Positions 43,079 through 51,735 of a stretch of 64,000 nucleotides of DNA are shown here, piece after piece. The DNA is from Georgenia yuyongxinii (GTDB lineage Bacteria > Actinomycetota > Actinomycetes > Actinomycetales > Actinomycetaceae). Position 1 is the first letter of the stretch, and each line of letters begins with the position of its first letter. The notes beneath the pieces are model-generated. The model was not told the origin of the DNA. It saw nothing but the letters and a program-made list of their open reading frames with translations, and did not search any database. The DNA is taken from assembly GCF_006352065.1 (NCBI RefSeq), contig NZ_CP040915.1:2108001-2172000 (forward strand), read 5' to 3'. The position numbers and the translations under genes are program-made.

Positions 43079-44721
43079 CGCCGCGCCCCTCCCCCGCCGC
43101 GCGACCCCGAGGTCGCGGGCTGCCGCACGGTCCACGCCGTCGTCGCTCCGCGCGAGCCGGACCCGCGGCGCTCGCGGTCCGCACGCCGGTCACGCAACGT
43201 GGTGAGCAGACCCGCACCGAGCATCAGCACGGTCAGCACCGCGACGGCGACGGTGGGCCACCGCCCGAGCCGGTCGGCGAGGGTGAGCGACGTGCGCAGC
43301 GGCAGCTCCTGGGCCATCTGCGCGGCGGTGAACAGCTCGCTCTGGTGGAGCACCACCCCGTTGGGGCTGATGATGCCGCTCACCCCGACGGTCGAGACCT
43401 GAACCACAGCGCGGCCGTGCTCGACGGCACGGAACCGGGACATGGCCAGCTGCTGGGTGGACTCCTGGGTGCGTCCGAAGGAGGCATTGTTCGTGGGGAT
43501 GACGATGAGCTCGCCGCCGGCCACGACGGACTCGCGGATGAGGTCGTCGTAAGCCACCTCGAAGCAGATCGCGGTGGTCACCGGGACGGTGCGGGCGAGC
43601 CGGTCGACCGGCACGGGCAGGAGCGCCATGCCGGTGCCGGGCAACATGTCGGTGCCCACGAGGTCCACGGCAGAGGTGAACTGGCGGAAGAAGTCCCGGT
43701 GAGGCATGTACTCGCCGAACGGCACAGGGTGCTGCTTGGTGTAGGCCACGTCGCCGCCCGCGCCGGCCTGCCAGAGGATGTAGTCGTTGTAGCGCACGTC
43801 CCCGGTGAAGCGCTGGGTGCCGAGGAGGATGGGCACCCCTGCGGCAGCCGCGGCCCCGTCGACGACGGCGGCGACGCCGTCGTCCGTGCGGGGGTCGATG
43901 TCCGAGGCGCTCTCAGGCCACAGGACCAGGTCGAGGCGGCCGTCCCCGACCTCGGCCACCAGCGCCTCGGTGCCGGCGGCGTGGTTCGCGGCGACGGCGC
44001 GGGCCTGGGTGTCCCAGGCGGCGCCCTGCTCGGGCACGTTGCCCTGGACCGCGCCGACCCGCAGGGTCCCGGCCTCGGCGCGGGCCCCGGTCGGCACGGC
44101 CCAGGGCGCGAGGAGGACGGCGGCACCCACGACAAAGGCGGCGCTGGCGGCGCCGATGCGCAGCCGACGCAGGTCGGCCAGGGCGTGGGCGAGCAGCGCG
44201 GCGAGCACGACGACGACGGCGCTGACGAAGGTGGTCCCCCCGACTGCGGCGAGCCGCAGCAACGGGGCGTCGGTCTGGGAGTACGCCAGAGCACCCCAGG
44301 GGAACCCGCCGAACGGCCACCGGCCGCGCACCTGCTCCACCGCGACCCAGACGACGGCGACCGCGAGGACCCCGAGCCAGGGCCTTCCGCGCACCCAGGA
44401 ACCTCGACGGACCCACACCCACAGGGCGCCGAAGGAGCCGATCGCGCCGGCCTCGGCCACGGAGAGGGCGATCCAGCCGATCGGCTCGCCGACGGCCTCG
44501 TTCGCCCACCACAGGTGCGGCAGGAAGAAGCCCAGCCCCCACAGGAACCCGACGACGAAGCCCCACCGGGCGGAGTCCCGGCGCAGCGCAAGAAGCAGCA
44601 GCGCGACGCCGAGGTAGGCCATGGGCCACCAGGACTTGTCCGGGAACGCCGTCTCCGTCACCAGACCACCGACGCCGGCGAGCAGCAGGGTCCACCGGCG
44701 GGTGGGCAGGGAGGGAGGCAC
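43075..44721 (-). CDS. lnt: Apolipoprotein N-acyltransferase
   Basis: An integral membrane enzyme that adds the third acyl chain to lipoproteins. The 548 residues have about six N-terminal transmembrane segments, a nitrilase-type domain and a last C-terminal helix. The catalytic triad is Glu in LWPESASD, Lys in YTKQHPVPFGEYMP and Cys in AICFEVAYDD. The C-terminal tail is rich in Arg, Gly and Ser. The GTG start was taken because TAGACT (minus, 44734-44729) is seven bases upstream; upstream reading frame lacks coding bias. It is coupled to ppm. Confidence 0.92.
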   Translation of the reverse strand: MPPSLPTRRWTLLLAGVGGLVTETAFPDKSWWPMAYLGVALLLLALRRDSARWGFVVGFLWGLGFFLPHLWWANEAVGEPIGWIALSVAEAGAIGSFGALWVWVRRGSWVRGRPWLGVLAVAVVWVAVEQVRGRWPFGGFPWGALAYSQTDAPLLRLAAVGGTTFVSAVVVVLAALLAHALADLRRLRIGAASAAFVVGAAVLLAPWAVPTGARAEAGTLRVGAVQGNVPEQGAAWDTQARAVAANHAAGTEALVAEVGDGRLDLVLWPESASDIDPRTDDGVAAVVDGAAAAAGVPILLGTQRFTGDVRYNDYILWQAGAGGDVAYTKQHPVPFGEYMPHRDFFRQFTSAVDLVGTDMLPGTGMALLPVPVDRLARTVPVTTAICFEVAYDDLIRESVVAGGELIVIPTNNASFGRTQESTQQLAMSRFRAVEHGRAVVQVSTVGVSGIISPNGVVLHQSELFTAAQMAQELPLRTSLTLADRLGRWPTVAVAVLTVLMLGAGLLTTLRDRRADRERRGSGSRGATTAWTVRQPATSGSRGGGGARR

Positions 44722-45124
44722 GAAAGTCAGTCTAGGTGCGGCGCCCCACGTGGTGAGGCACCGCACCGGACCAACGCGCAGGACCGGGCCCGCGCACCCT
44801 TCGGACCGGATGCCTCACCGGGGCGAGGAACAGCCGTTTTCTAACGGGTGCGCGGGCCTGGTCACTGCTTTCCCGAGAGTGGTGTCAGCCGCACAGCGCG
44901 GTGCCGCTGCGGTGGCCTGCTCGGCGGGGGTAGGGCACGAACCTAGCGTCCCCCGTGCAGTTCCGACAAGCGGCCGTCGGCGCTGGTGGCGGGGAAGCGC
45001 ACAGGTCAGGCGGGGGTGAGATTCTGCTGTCTGTCGGCCCGGCCCGGCGTGTCGTCGGAGTGTCGTCGGACGCCCCCGCCACCGCCGGTGTCCCCCGCTC
45101 AGGGGCCTCAGGCTGGACCTCACG
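44722..45124. other. Intergenic region between helY and lnt
   Basis: About 400 bases with no supported gene, RNA or clear terminator. The end near lnt holds its -10 box (44734-44729, minus). The rest has ordinary GC content and no obvious repeats beyond a short GTCGTCGGA duplication near 45053-45070. Both flanking genes are on the minus strand. Confidence 0.5.
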
Positions 45125-48022
45125 TCACACGTTGGACCACGCCACCACCCCGCGCCGCACCAGGCCCATGGCCTCGTGCGCGCGGCGGGCGGTCCGGTCG
45201 TTGGGCGCGGCGGTGGCGAGCTGGTCGAGGACGTCCAGGACCTGCTTGCACCAGCGCACGAAGTCGCCGGCGCCGAGCTCGGCCGCGTCGAGCGCGTCCG
45301 CCAGGGGCGCGCCGGACGCCCACAGGTGGACGGCGCCGACGAGCCCCATGTCCACCGGGGCGGTCACGGGCAGGCCGTGGAGCCGCTCGAGCTCGGCGAG
45401 CCGGTCGCCGATCCCGGCCGTCTCGACCAGGGCCTGGCCGAGGCGGCCGTTCCGGCCGCCGGGCACGGGGCCCGGGCCGCGCTGCTCCGGGGTGCGTGCC
45501 TCGTACACGGTGGTCGAGACCACCGCCGCGAGCTCGGCCGGCGTCAGCTGGTCCCACGCGCGGCGCCGCAGGCACTCCGCGAGCACCAGGTCCTTCTCCG
45601 CATAGACGCGGGCCAACCATCGGCCGTCGTCGGTGACCTCCCGCAGCGGCGGCTCCCCCGCCGCGCCCGCCCCCCCGCCTGTGAGGTACCCCAGCTCCCC
45701 GAGCACGGCGCAGACCCGGTCGAAGTCCTCGGCGATGGAGCCGGTGCGCCGGTGGATCTTGTCGAGCAGCTGCTCCTGCTCCTCGACGGCCCGCTCCCAG
45801 CGCTGCGCCCACCGGGCGTGTTCCTCGCGCTCGGAGCAGCCGTGGCACGGGTGCGCGCGCAGCTGGGCCCGCAGCCGGGCGAGCTCGTCGTCCGTGGCCG
45901 CGGCGGATCCGGCACGCGGGCCGTGGTCGCCCGCCTGGTAGGGGCGCACCTCACCCCCGTCGCCGAGGCGCCCCTCGGCGAGCGCGTTGCGCAGGGAGGA
46001 GGCGAGGTCGCGCCGCTGGGCGGGGTTGCGGGGGTTGAAGTTCTTCGGCACCTTCACGGCGCCCACCCGGCTGACCCCGTGCGGCAGCTCGGTGGTGGTC
46101 AGGGTGCGCACCTGCCGCTCGTCGGTGAGGACCCGCAGCTGGGGGCCGTCGAAGCCGCCGTCGATCGTCTCCAGCACGACGGCGTGGGCCGGCCGCCGGC
46201 CGCGGGTGTATCCGATCACCGTCCCCCGTCGCAGGTTTTCCATGGAGCCCCGCGCCTGCTGGCGCTGGACGACGGACCGCTCGCGGGAGAGGTTGCCCTC
46301 GCGGGCCTTGATCCGACGGCGCAGCTCGGCGTACTCGATGAAGTCGCCCAGGTGGCAGCGCATCTGCTCGGCGTACTGCGCCACGGCGTCGGCATGTCGG
46401 CGGGCCTGCCGGGCGAGACCGACGACGCCGCGGTCAGCCTGGAACTGGGCGAAGGAGGTCTCGAGAACCTCCCGGGCCTTGTCCAGCGCCAGGGTGCCGA
46501 GCAGGTTCACGGCCATGTTGTACGTGGGGTGGAACGCCGACCGCAGCGGGTAGGTGCGACGCGAGGCGAGCCCGGCGACCGCGACGGGGTCGATCTCCTC
46601 GGAGTACAGCACCACCGCGTGGCCCTCGACGTCGATGCCGCGCCGCCCGGCGCGACCGGTGAGCTGGGTGTACTCCCCCGGCGTCAGCTGGACGTGGGCG
46701 CTGCCGTCCCACTTCACCAGCGACTCCAGCACCACGGATCGGGCGGGCATGTTGATCCCGAGCGCGAGGGTCTCGGTCGCGTAGACGACCTTGACGTACC
46801 CGGCGGCGAAGAGCTGCTCGACGGTCTCCTTGAACACCGGCAGGAGCCCGGCATGGTGGGCGGCGACGCCACGCTCCAGGGCGTGGGCCCACGCCTCATA
46901 ACCCAGCACGGCCAGGTCCTCGGGAGGCACGGCCGCGCAGGAGGCCTCCACCACCTCGCGGATGGTGGCGGCCTCCGCCGCCGTGGTGAGCCGGATGCCG
47001 GCGGCAACGGTCTGGTGCACGGCCGCCTCACACCCGGCCCGGGAGAAGATAAAGACGATCGCCGGCAGAAGTCCGTCCCGGTCCAGCCGCTCGACGACCA
47101 CCGGGCGCGGCGCCCGGCGCACCCGTCCGGGGAACCGGGCCGCGTCGCGGCCACCGCCGCCGCGGTGGTAGCGGCCCGACCGGCCACCCCGAGGCCCCGT
47201 CCCGCCATGACCCGAGCCTCGGCCGGGCGCGTCGCGGGCGCTCCCGGTGCGCTGGGCGCGCCGGATGGCCTCGAGCAGGTCGGGGTTCAGCGGCGGGTCG
47301 GCCCGCACCTCGGTCGGATCCACATGGGCGGAGTACAGGTCGAGCAGCCGGCTGCCCACCATCATGTGCTGCCACAGCGGCACGGGACGGATCTCCGAGA
47401 CGACCACCTCGGTGTTGCCCCGCACCATCGTCAGCCACTCGCCGAACTCCTCGGCGTTGGACACCGTCGCGGAGAGGGAGACCACCTGGACCGCCGGGTC
47501 GAGGTGGATGATGACCTCCTCCCACACCGGCCCGCGGAACCGGTCGGCGAGGTAGTGCACCTCGTCCATCACCACGAAGCCGAGCCCGTCGAGCGTGGGC
47601 GAGGCGGCGTAGAGCATGTTGCGCAGCACCTCGGTCGTCATCACCACCACCTGGGCGTTGCCGTTGATGGTGGTGTCCCCGGTCAGCAGGCCGACGCTGG
47701 CGTTGCCGTGCACCGCGATGAGGTCGAGGTACTTCTGGTTGCTCAGCGCCTTGATCGGGGTGGTGTAAAAGGTCTTGCGCCCCGTGGCCAGGCCGAGGTG
47801 GACGGCGAACTCTCCCACCACGGTCTTGCCGGCGCCGGTGGGTGCGGCCACGAGCACGCCGTGGCCTTCCTCCAGCGCCTGGCAACCGCGCACCTGGAAG
47901 TCGTCGAGCTCGAACTCGAGCCGCTGGCGGAACCGGGCCAGCTCGCTCCGCTCGTCGCGCTGCCGGCGGCGGGCGGCGGCGTACCGGGCGGCCGGGGAGC
48001 GCTCGTCAGCCGGGGTCGTCAT
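45125..48022 (-). CDS. helY: Ski2-like DEAD/DEAH-box RNA helicase
   Basis: A 965-residue helicase of the Ski2/Mtr4-like family found in actinobacteria (HelY). Walker A APTGAGKT is at residues 60-67, motif II is DEVH at 153-156, motif III SLSATVSN follows, and motif VI reads LTGRAGRRGID. Residues about 280-320 are a Gly/Arg-rich insertion (RGGRSGRYHRGGGG) that could contact RNA. The C-terminal DSHCT-like helical region ends with CKQVLDVLDQLA. Its ATG overlaps the stop of the diacylglycerol kinase gene (ATGA), so it is the last gene of a coupled operon starting at pafB or tatA. Confidence 0.93.
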   Translation of the reverse strand: MTTPADERSPAARYAAARRRQRDERSELARFRQRLEFELDDFQVRGCQALEEGHGVLVAAPTGAGKTVVGEFAVHLGLATGRKTFYTTPIKALSNQKYLDLIAVHGNASVGLLTGDTTINGNAQVVVMTTEVLRNMLYAASPTLDGLGFVVMDEVHYLADRFRGPVWEEVIIHLDPAVQVVSLSATVSNAEEFGEWLTMVRGNTEVVVSEIRPVPLWQHMMVGSRLLDLYSAHVDPTEVRADPPLNPDLLEAIRRAQRTGSARDAPGRGSGHGGTGPRGGRSGRYHRGGGGRDAARFPGRVRRAPRPVVVERLDRDGLLPAIVFIFSRAGCEAAVHQTVAAGIRLTTAAEAATIREVVEASCAAVPPEDLAVLGYEAWAHALERGVAAHHAGLLPVFKETVEQLFAAGYVKVVYATETLALGINMPARSVVLESLVKWDGSAHVQLTPGEYTQLTGRAGRRGIDVEGHAVVLYSEEIDPVAVAGLASRRTYPLRSAFHPTYNMAVNLLGTLALDKAREVLETSFAQFQADRGVVGLARQARRHADAVAQYAEQMRCHLGDFIEYAELRRRIKAREGNLSRERSVVQRQQARGSMENLRRGTVIGYTRGRRPAHAVVLETIDGGFDGPQLRVLTDERQVRTLTTTELPHGVSRVGAVKVPKNFNPRNPAQRRDLASSLRNALAEGRLGDGGEVRPYQAGDHGPRAGSAAATDDELARLRAQLRAHPCHGCSEREEHARWAQRWERAVEEQEQLLDKIHRRTGSIAEDFDRVCAVLGELGYLTGGGAGAAGEPPLREVTDDGRWLARVYAEKDLVLAECLRRRAWDQLTPAELAAVVSTTVYEARTPEQRGPGPVPGGRNGRLGQALVETAGIGDRLAELERLHGLPVTAPVDMGLVGAVHLWASGAPLADALDAAELGAGDFVRWCKQVLDVLDQLATAAPNDRTARRAHEAMGLVRRGVVAWSNV

Positions 48023-49029
48023 TCCTCGAGCGTACGTGCCAGGACCTGGGCGGCGCCCGGATGGAGATCGCACTGCAGCGGCAGGGCGTCGAGCCGCTCG
48101 CCGTCGGCGAACGCGACCGGGGGCGCGGCGCCGTACCGGGCGGCCGGCTCGATGAGGACGCTGCGTGCGCGGTGCACCCGCACCGCGGGGTGATTCAGGT
48201 GGGTGCCCTTGTAGACGCGGGGGAAAAGGCGCATCAGCTCGGTGCGGGTGAGCCCGTCGGCGATCAGCACGTCCAGCAGGCCGTCGTCGGGCACGGCGTC
48301 CGGGGCGATGCGCATGCCGCCGCCGAAGCAGGGGGTGTTGGCGACGGCGACCAGGGTCCCGTCGCCCTGCCAGACCTGCCCGTCCATCGTGACGCGGTAC
48401 CCGAAGGGCTCGAACGCCGCGAGCTCAACCATGAGTGCGCGCACGTACCGGCCCGCACCGGCGGGCCACGTCATCCTGTTGGCGCGGTCGTTGACGGCGG
48501 CGTCGATGCCGCAGGACAGCACCGCCATGTACCAGTGCTCCACGGGACCGCCCGGCCGGGAGACGGCGACGGCGTCCAACGTGCGAACCCCCGGCACGCC
48601 GTCAGCGGCGCCCCCCGCCCTTCCGTCCGCGGCGGTGCGATCCCCGTGCCCCAGTGCGGCGACGATGAGTGCCACCGAGGCGGCGACGTCGTGCACAGGC
48701 AGGGCGAGGTCCCGTGCGACGTCGTTGCCGGAGCCGACCGCGACGATGCCGAGCGGCACGCCGGTGCCGGCCACCACGTTGACGCCCAGGTGCACCATGC
48801 CGTCGCCACCGACGACGACGAGGGCGTCCAGACCCTGCACCAGGCCGGTGCGTGCCCGGGCCTCGGCGGTGTCGGCGTCGGGGCCGGAGAGGTCGAGGGC
48901 CGTCAGGCCGGCGCGGGACAGGCCGGCGCGCACCGCCTCGGCTGCCCGCGCGCCCCGCCCCTTCCCCGCGGTGGGGTTGACGACCACGCCCACCCGGCCG
49001 GTGCGGGGGCGTCCGTCCTCTCCCGTCAC
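48019..49029 (-). CDS. Diacylglycerol kinase family lipid kinase
   Basis: A 336-residue lipid kinase of the DagK/YegS family, likely phosphorylating diacylglycerol or a related lipid at the membrane. The N-terminal phosphate motif is VVNPTAGKGRG, the catalytic GGDGT motif reads GGDGM here, and the lid region is VPLGIVAVGSGNDVARD. The Thr to Met change alters a residue usually conserved in the ATP site. The C-terminal part holds the beta-sandwich with VANTPCFGGGMRIAPDA. The GTG start overlaps the tatC stop and its own stop overlaps helY, so the genes are coupled. Confidence 0.88.
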   Translation of the reverse strand: MTGEDGRPRTGRVGVVVNPTAGKGRGARAAEAVRAGLSRAGLTALDLSGPDADTAEARARTGLVQGLDALVVVGGDGMVHLGVNVVAGTGVPLGIVAVGSGNDVARDLALPVHDVAASVALIVAALGHGDRTAADGRAGGAADGVPGVRTLDAVAVSRPGGPVEHWYMAVLSCGIDAAVNDRANRMTWPAGAGRYVRALMVELAAFEPFGYRVTMDGQVWQGDGTLVAVANTPCFGGGMRIAPDAVPDDGLLDVLIADGLTRTELMRLFPRVYKGTHLNHPAVRVHRARSVLIEPAARYGAAPPVAFADGERLDALPLQCDLHPGAAQVLARTLEE

Positions 49030-49835
49030 AGGCCGGCGGCCGCGTCGGCGGCGTCCTGAGCCGCGCGGCGCTTGGCGACCCGACGGTCGCGCAGGAAGCT
49101 GATGCCGACCGCCCCGAAGTACAGCGCGCAGATCGGCGCGGCCATCGCGATCATCGACCACGCGTCGGGCAGCGGGTTGGCGAACGCGGCAAACACGAAG
49201 GCGCCGATCACCGCCCAGCGCCACGCCTTGAGATAGGTCCGCCCGGAGACCACGCCGAGGAAGTTCAGGCCGACCATGATCACGGGCAGCAGGAAGGCGA
49301 CGCCGAACGCCAGGATCACCCGCATGAAGAAGGTGAAGTAGGTGCGCGCGTCCATGAGGTTCAACGCCATGGTGGGCGTGAACGAGGTGAGGATCTCCAC
49401 CGCGTGCGGCAGCACCCACCACGCCATCGTGCCCCCGGCCACGAAGAGCAGCGCGCCGGAGATGATGAAGGAGAGCGAGTAGAGCCGCTCCCGGCGCGTC
49501 AGTCCCGGGGTCACGAACATCCAGAGCTGGCCGATCCACCACGGGCTGGAGATGAACAGGCCGAGGAAGATCGAGACCTGCACCTTGAGGTCGAAGGCGG
49601 ACCCCACCGTGCCGAAGTTCAGCGCGGCCTCACGGCCCTGCTCGGTGATGACCTCCAGAGGCGCGGTCATCGCGCCGAGCAGTGGGTCGTACAACAGCCA
49701 CCCGACGACGGCGCCGACGATGATGCCCAGCGCCGCCCACATCACCCGTCTGCGCAGCTCGCGCAGGTGGTCGCCCAGGGGCATGCGCCCCTCGGGGTTC
49801 TTCTTGCGGGAGTGTGCGCGGTCCGTCGCGCTCAC
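49026..49835 (-). CDS. tatC: Sec-independent protein translocase subunit TatC
   Basis: Core receptor of the twin-arginine translocase in the membrane. The 269 residues have six predicted transmembrane segments and the conserved N-terminal MPLGDHLRELRRRV, the periplasmic FIISPW-like loop (LFISSPWWIGQLWMFVTPGL) and the ANPLPDAWS motif after the fifth segment. The GTG start lies two bases after the tatA stop. The order pafB-pafC-tatA-tatC-helY is typical of actinobacteria. Confidence 0.95.
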   Translation of the reverse strand: MSATDRAHSRKKNPEGRMPLGDHLRELRRRVMWAALGIIVGAVVGWLLYDPLLGAMTAPLEVITEQGREAALNFGTVGSAFDLKVQVSIFLGLFISSPWWIGQLWMFVTPGLTRRERLYSLSFIISGALLFVAGGTMAWWVLPHAVEILTSFTPTMALNLMDARTYFTFFMRVILAFGVAFLLPVIMVGLNFLGVVSGRTYLKAWRWAVIGAFVFAAFANPLPDAWSMIAMAAPICALYFGAVGISFLRDRRVAKRRAAQDAADAAAGL

Positions 49836-49837
49836 CG

Positions 49838-50296
49838 TCAGGGCTGCGGCGGCGGGTTCTGACCCGGCTGCTGGGGTGCCTGGCCGGTGTGGGGGTCCTG
49901 CACCGGCGGCGGGTAGACACCCGGCTGCGCGGCCTGCGGGTAGGCGGCCGGCTGCCCGGGCTGCGGGTAACCAACCGGCTGCTCGGCCTGCGGGTAGCCA
50001 ACCGGCTGCCCGGCCTGCGGGTAGCCAACCGGCTGCCCGGCCTGCGGTACACCGGCCGGGGGCACCTGCGCGCCCGGGTAAGGCGGGTAAGCGGTCTGCG
50101 GGGGCTGGCCACCGGTGGCGGTGTAGGAGGACGCGCCGTCGTCGTCCTCGCGCAGCTCCTTGACCTCCTTCTTGAAGACCTTGAGCGACTGCCCGATGCT
50201 CTTCGCGATGTCCGGGAGCTTCGACGCACCGAAGATCAGCAGGATCACAAGCAGCAAGATGATGATGTGCGTGGGCTGCAGGCCGTTGCGGAACAT
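49838..50296 (-). CDS. tatA: Sec-independent protein translocase subunit TatA with repeat tail
   Basis: A 152-residue TatA protein. Residues 4-22 form the single transmembrane helix (GLQPTHIIILLLVILLIFG), followed by the amphipathic helix SKLPDIAKSIGQSLKVFKKEV. The remaining 100 residues are a proline/glutamine/glycine-rich tail with four close repeats of QPVGYPQAG. TatA proteins are usually 60-90 residues, so this tail is unusually long; its role is unknown. ATG 50296 was preferred to a GTG three codons upstream. The gene is next to tatC. Confidence 0.93.
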   Translation of the reverse strand: MFRNGLQPTHIIILLLVILLIFGASKLPDIAKSIGQSLKVFKKEVKELREDDDGASSYTATGGQPPQTAYPPYPGAQVPPAGVPQAGQPVGYPQAGQPVGYPQAEQPVGYPQPGQPAAYPQAAQPGVYPPPVQDPHTGQAPQQPGQNPPPQP

Positions 50297-50458
50297 CGGA
50301 CACACTTTCGTTCGTGAGCGGGACTGTGCTCCAGCCTACCCGCCCCCACCTAGGACCTTTCGCCCGATCACGCCCGTGCCCGACCGCGGCGCGCAGGAAG
50401 CGTGGTGCGGGTGCCCGGCGCCGGTGGAGTGCCGGGTGCGGGTGCAGCGACGGCCAGG

Positions 50459-50770
50459 TCAGTCGGTCAGGCCGTGGCCTCGCCACCGGCCGCGGGCACG
50501 GTCCAGGCGGGCCCGGCGCAGCCGGACCCGCTCGTCGGTGATCCGGGCGCGGGTGGCGCGGGCGGCGTCGAGGGTGGCGGGCTCGCCCAGCGCGCCCGGC
50601 GCGTGCACGGCGGCGGGGACCGGGGCGTCGTCGTCCAGGCGGGCCGTCAGCTCCGCGGCCACGGCGAGGTCACGGCCCAGCGCCTTCGCCTGGCGCCAGA
50701 GCCGCAGCGTCAGGAGCGCGCCGGTGCCCAGCGCGGCCAGCACGAGGAGAATCCAGACGAGCCACCACAT
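50459..50770 (-). CDS. Small membrane protein, unknown function
   Basis: A 103-residue protein with one N-terminal transmembrane helix (residues 2-24) and a long charged C-terminal helix rich in Arg, Ala and Asp. It is often found between pafC and tatA in actinobacteria, with no known role. It follows pafC by five bases on the same strand. Confidence 0.65.
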   Translation of the reverse strand: MWWLVWILLVLAALGTGALLTLRLWRQAKALGRDLAVAAELTARLDDDAPVPAAVHAPGALGEPATLDAARATRARITDERVRLRRARLDRARGRWRGHGLTD

Positions 50771-50775
50771 GCCGG

Positions 50776-51735
50776 TCAGGATAGGTGCTCGTAGGCGGCG
50801 AGCGCGGCACGGGCCCGTACCGCGGCGTCGTGGGCGGCCTCCGGCGGCTGGACCGACCGCACGGCCGGGCCCAGGGAGAGCACCAGGTTGCTGAGCCAGG
50901 CGGCGTCACCCACGAGCAGGCGCACCCGCAGGGCGCCGTCGGGTAGGTCCTCGACCTCCTCCACCGGGGTGTGCTCGGCCACCCACCGCGCCTGGGAGGT
51001 GAGCTCGAGGGTGAGCTCGCGGCCCTCCTCCCACGGCTGGGGCTCGATGAGGTCAGGGTGGTCTGCGGCCGGGGTGGTGAGGACGTCGACGTCGAGGATC
51101 CGGTCGAGCCGGAAGGTACGCGGTCCCTGGGCGCGGTGGCACCAGGCCCGCAGGGACCAGGACGCGCCGTCGGAGCGCAGCTCCACGGGGTCGACCTCCC
51201 GGTCGGTGACCACGTCGGCGGCGGAGACGTACCGCAGCCGTAGCCTCCGGCGCTCGGCCAGCGAGCGCCGCACCGCCGTGAGCGTGCCGACCGGTACCTC
51301 GGCGCTGACACGGACCTGCACGGCGGCGGCCTGGGACGCGGCGTCGCCGGTGGCCCCGGCGAGCTTGGCGATGGCGCTCTCCAGGGCGTCCGGCGACGCT
51401 GCGACTCCGCTCGCGACGAGCTCACGCAGCGACCGCAGCGCGACCAGGAGCGAGAGCGCCTCGGCGGGGCTCAGCCGCAGCGGGCGGTCCATCCCGCGGG
51501 CGTCGGTCAGCGTCAGCTCGCCGTGGTCCATCGCCTCGGCGGAGAAGTCGATGAGGTCGTCGGGGAAGTACCCGGGCGTGCCGGCGACCCACAGCAGGTT
51601 CACGTCCGCGAGCACCTGCGCCTCGGTGGTGCCGAAGTGGGCCGCGACGTCGGGCACCGGGGCGCCGGGATGGTCGTGCAGGTAGGTCACCAGGGCGAGC
51701 AGCCGGGTGACGCGGTCGGCGGTGGTCTCAGCCAC
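50776..51735 (-). CDS. pafC: PafC, WYL-domain transcriptional regulator
   Basis: A 319-residue partner of PafB; together they activate a LexA/RecA-independent DNA-damage response in mycobacteria. The N-terminal winged-helix DNA-binding region spans residues about 5-60 (VTRLLALVTYLHDHPGAPVPDVAAHFGTT), and the WYL domain about 145-215 (LRLRYVSAADVVTDREVDP and LRAWCHRAQGPRTFRLDRI). The C-terminal domain carries LLVGDAAWLSNLVLSLGP. It overlaps pafB by eight bases, so the two are co-translated. Confidence 0.92.
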   Translation of the reverse strand: MAETTADRVTRLLALVTYLHDHPGAPVPDVAAHFGTTEAQVLADVNLLWVAGTPGYFPDDLIDFSAEAMDHGELTLTDARGMDRPLRLSPAEALSLLVALRSLRELVASGVAASPDALESAIAKLAGATGDAASQAAAVQVRVSAEVPVGTLTAVRRSLAERRRLRLRYVSAADVVTDREVDPVELRSDGASWSLRAWCHRAQGPRTFRLDRILDVDVLTTPAADHPDLIEPQPWEEGRELTLELTSQARWVAEHTPVEEVEDLPDGALRVRLLVGDAAWLSNLVLSLGPAVRSVQPPEAAHDAAVRARAALAAYEHLS

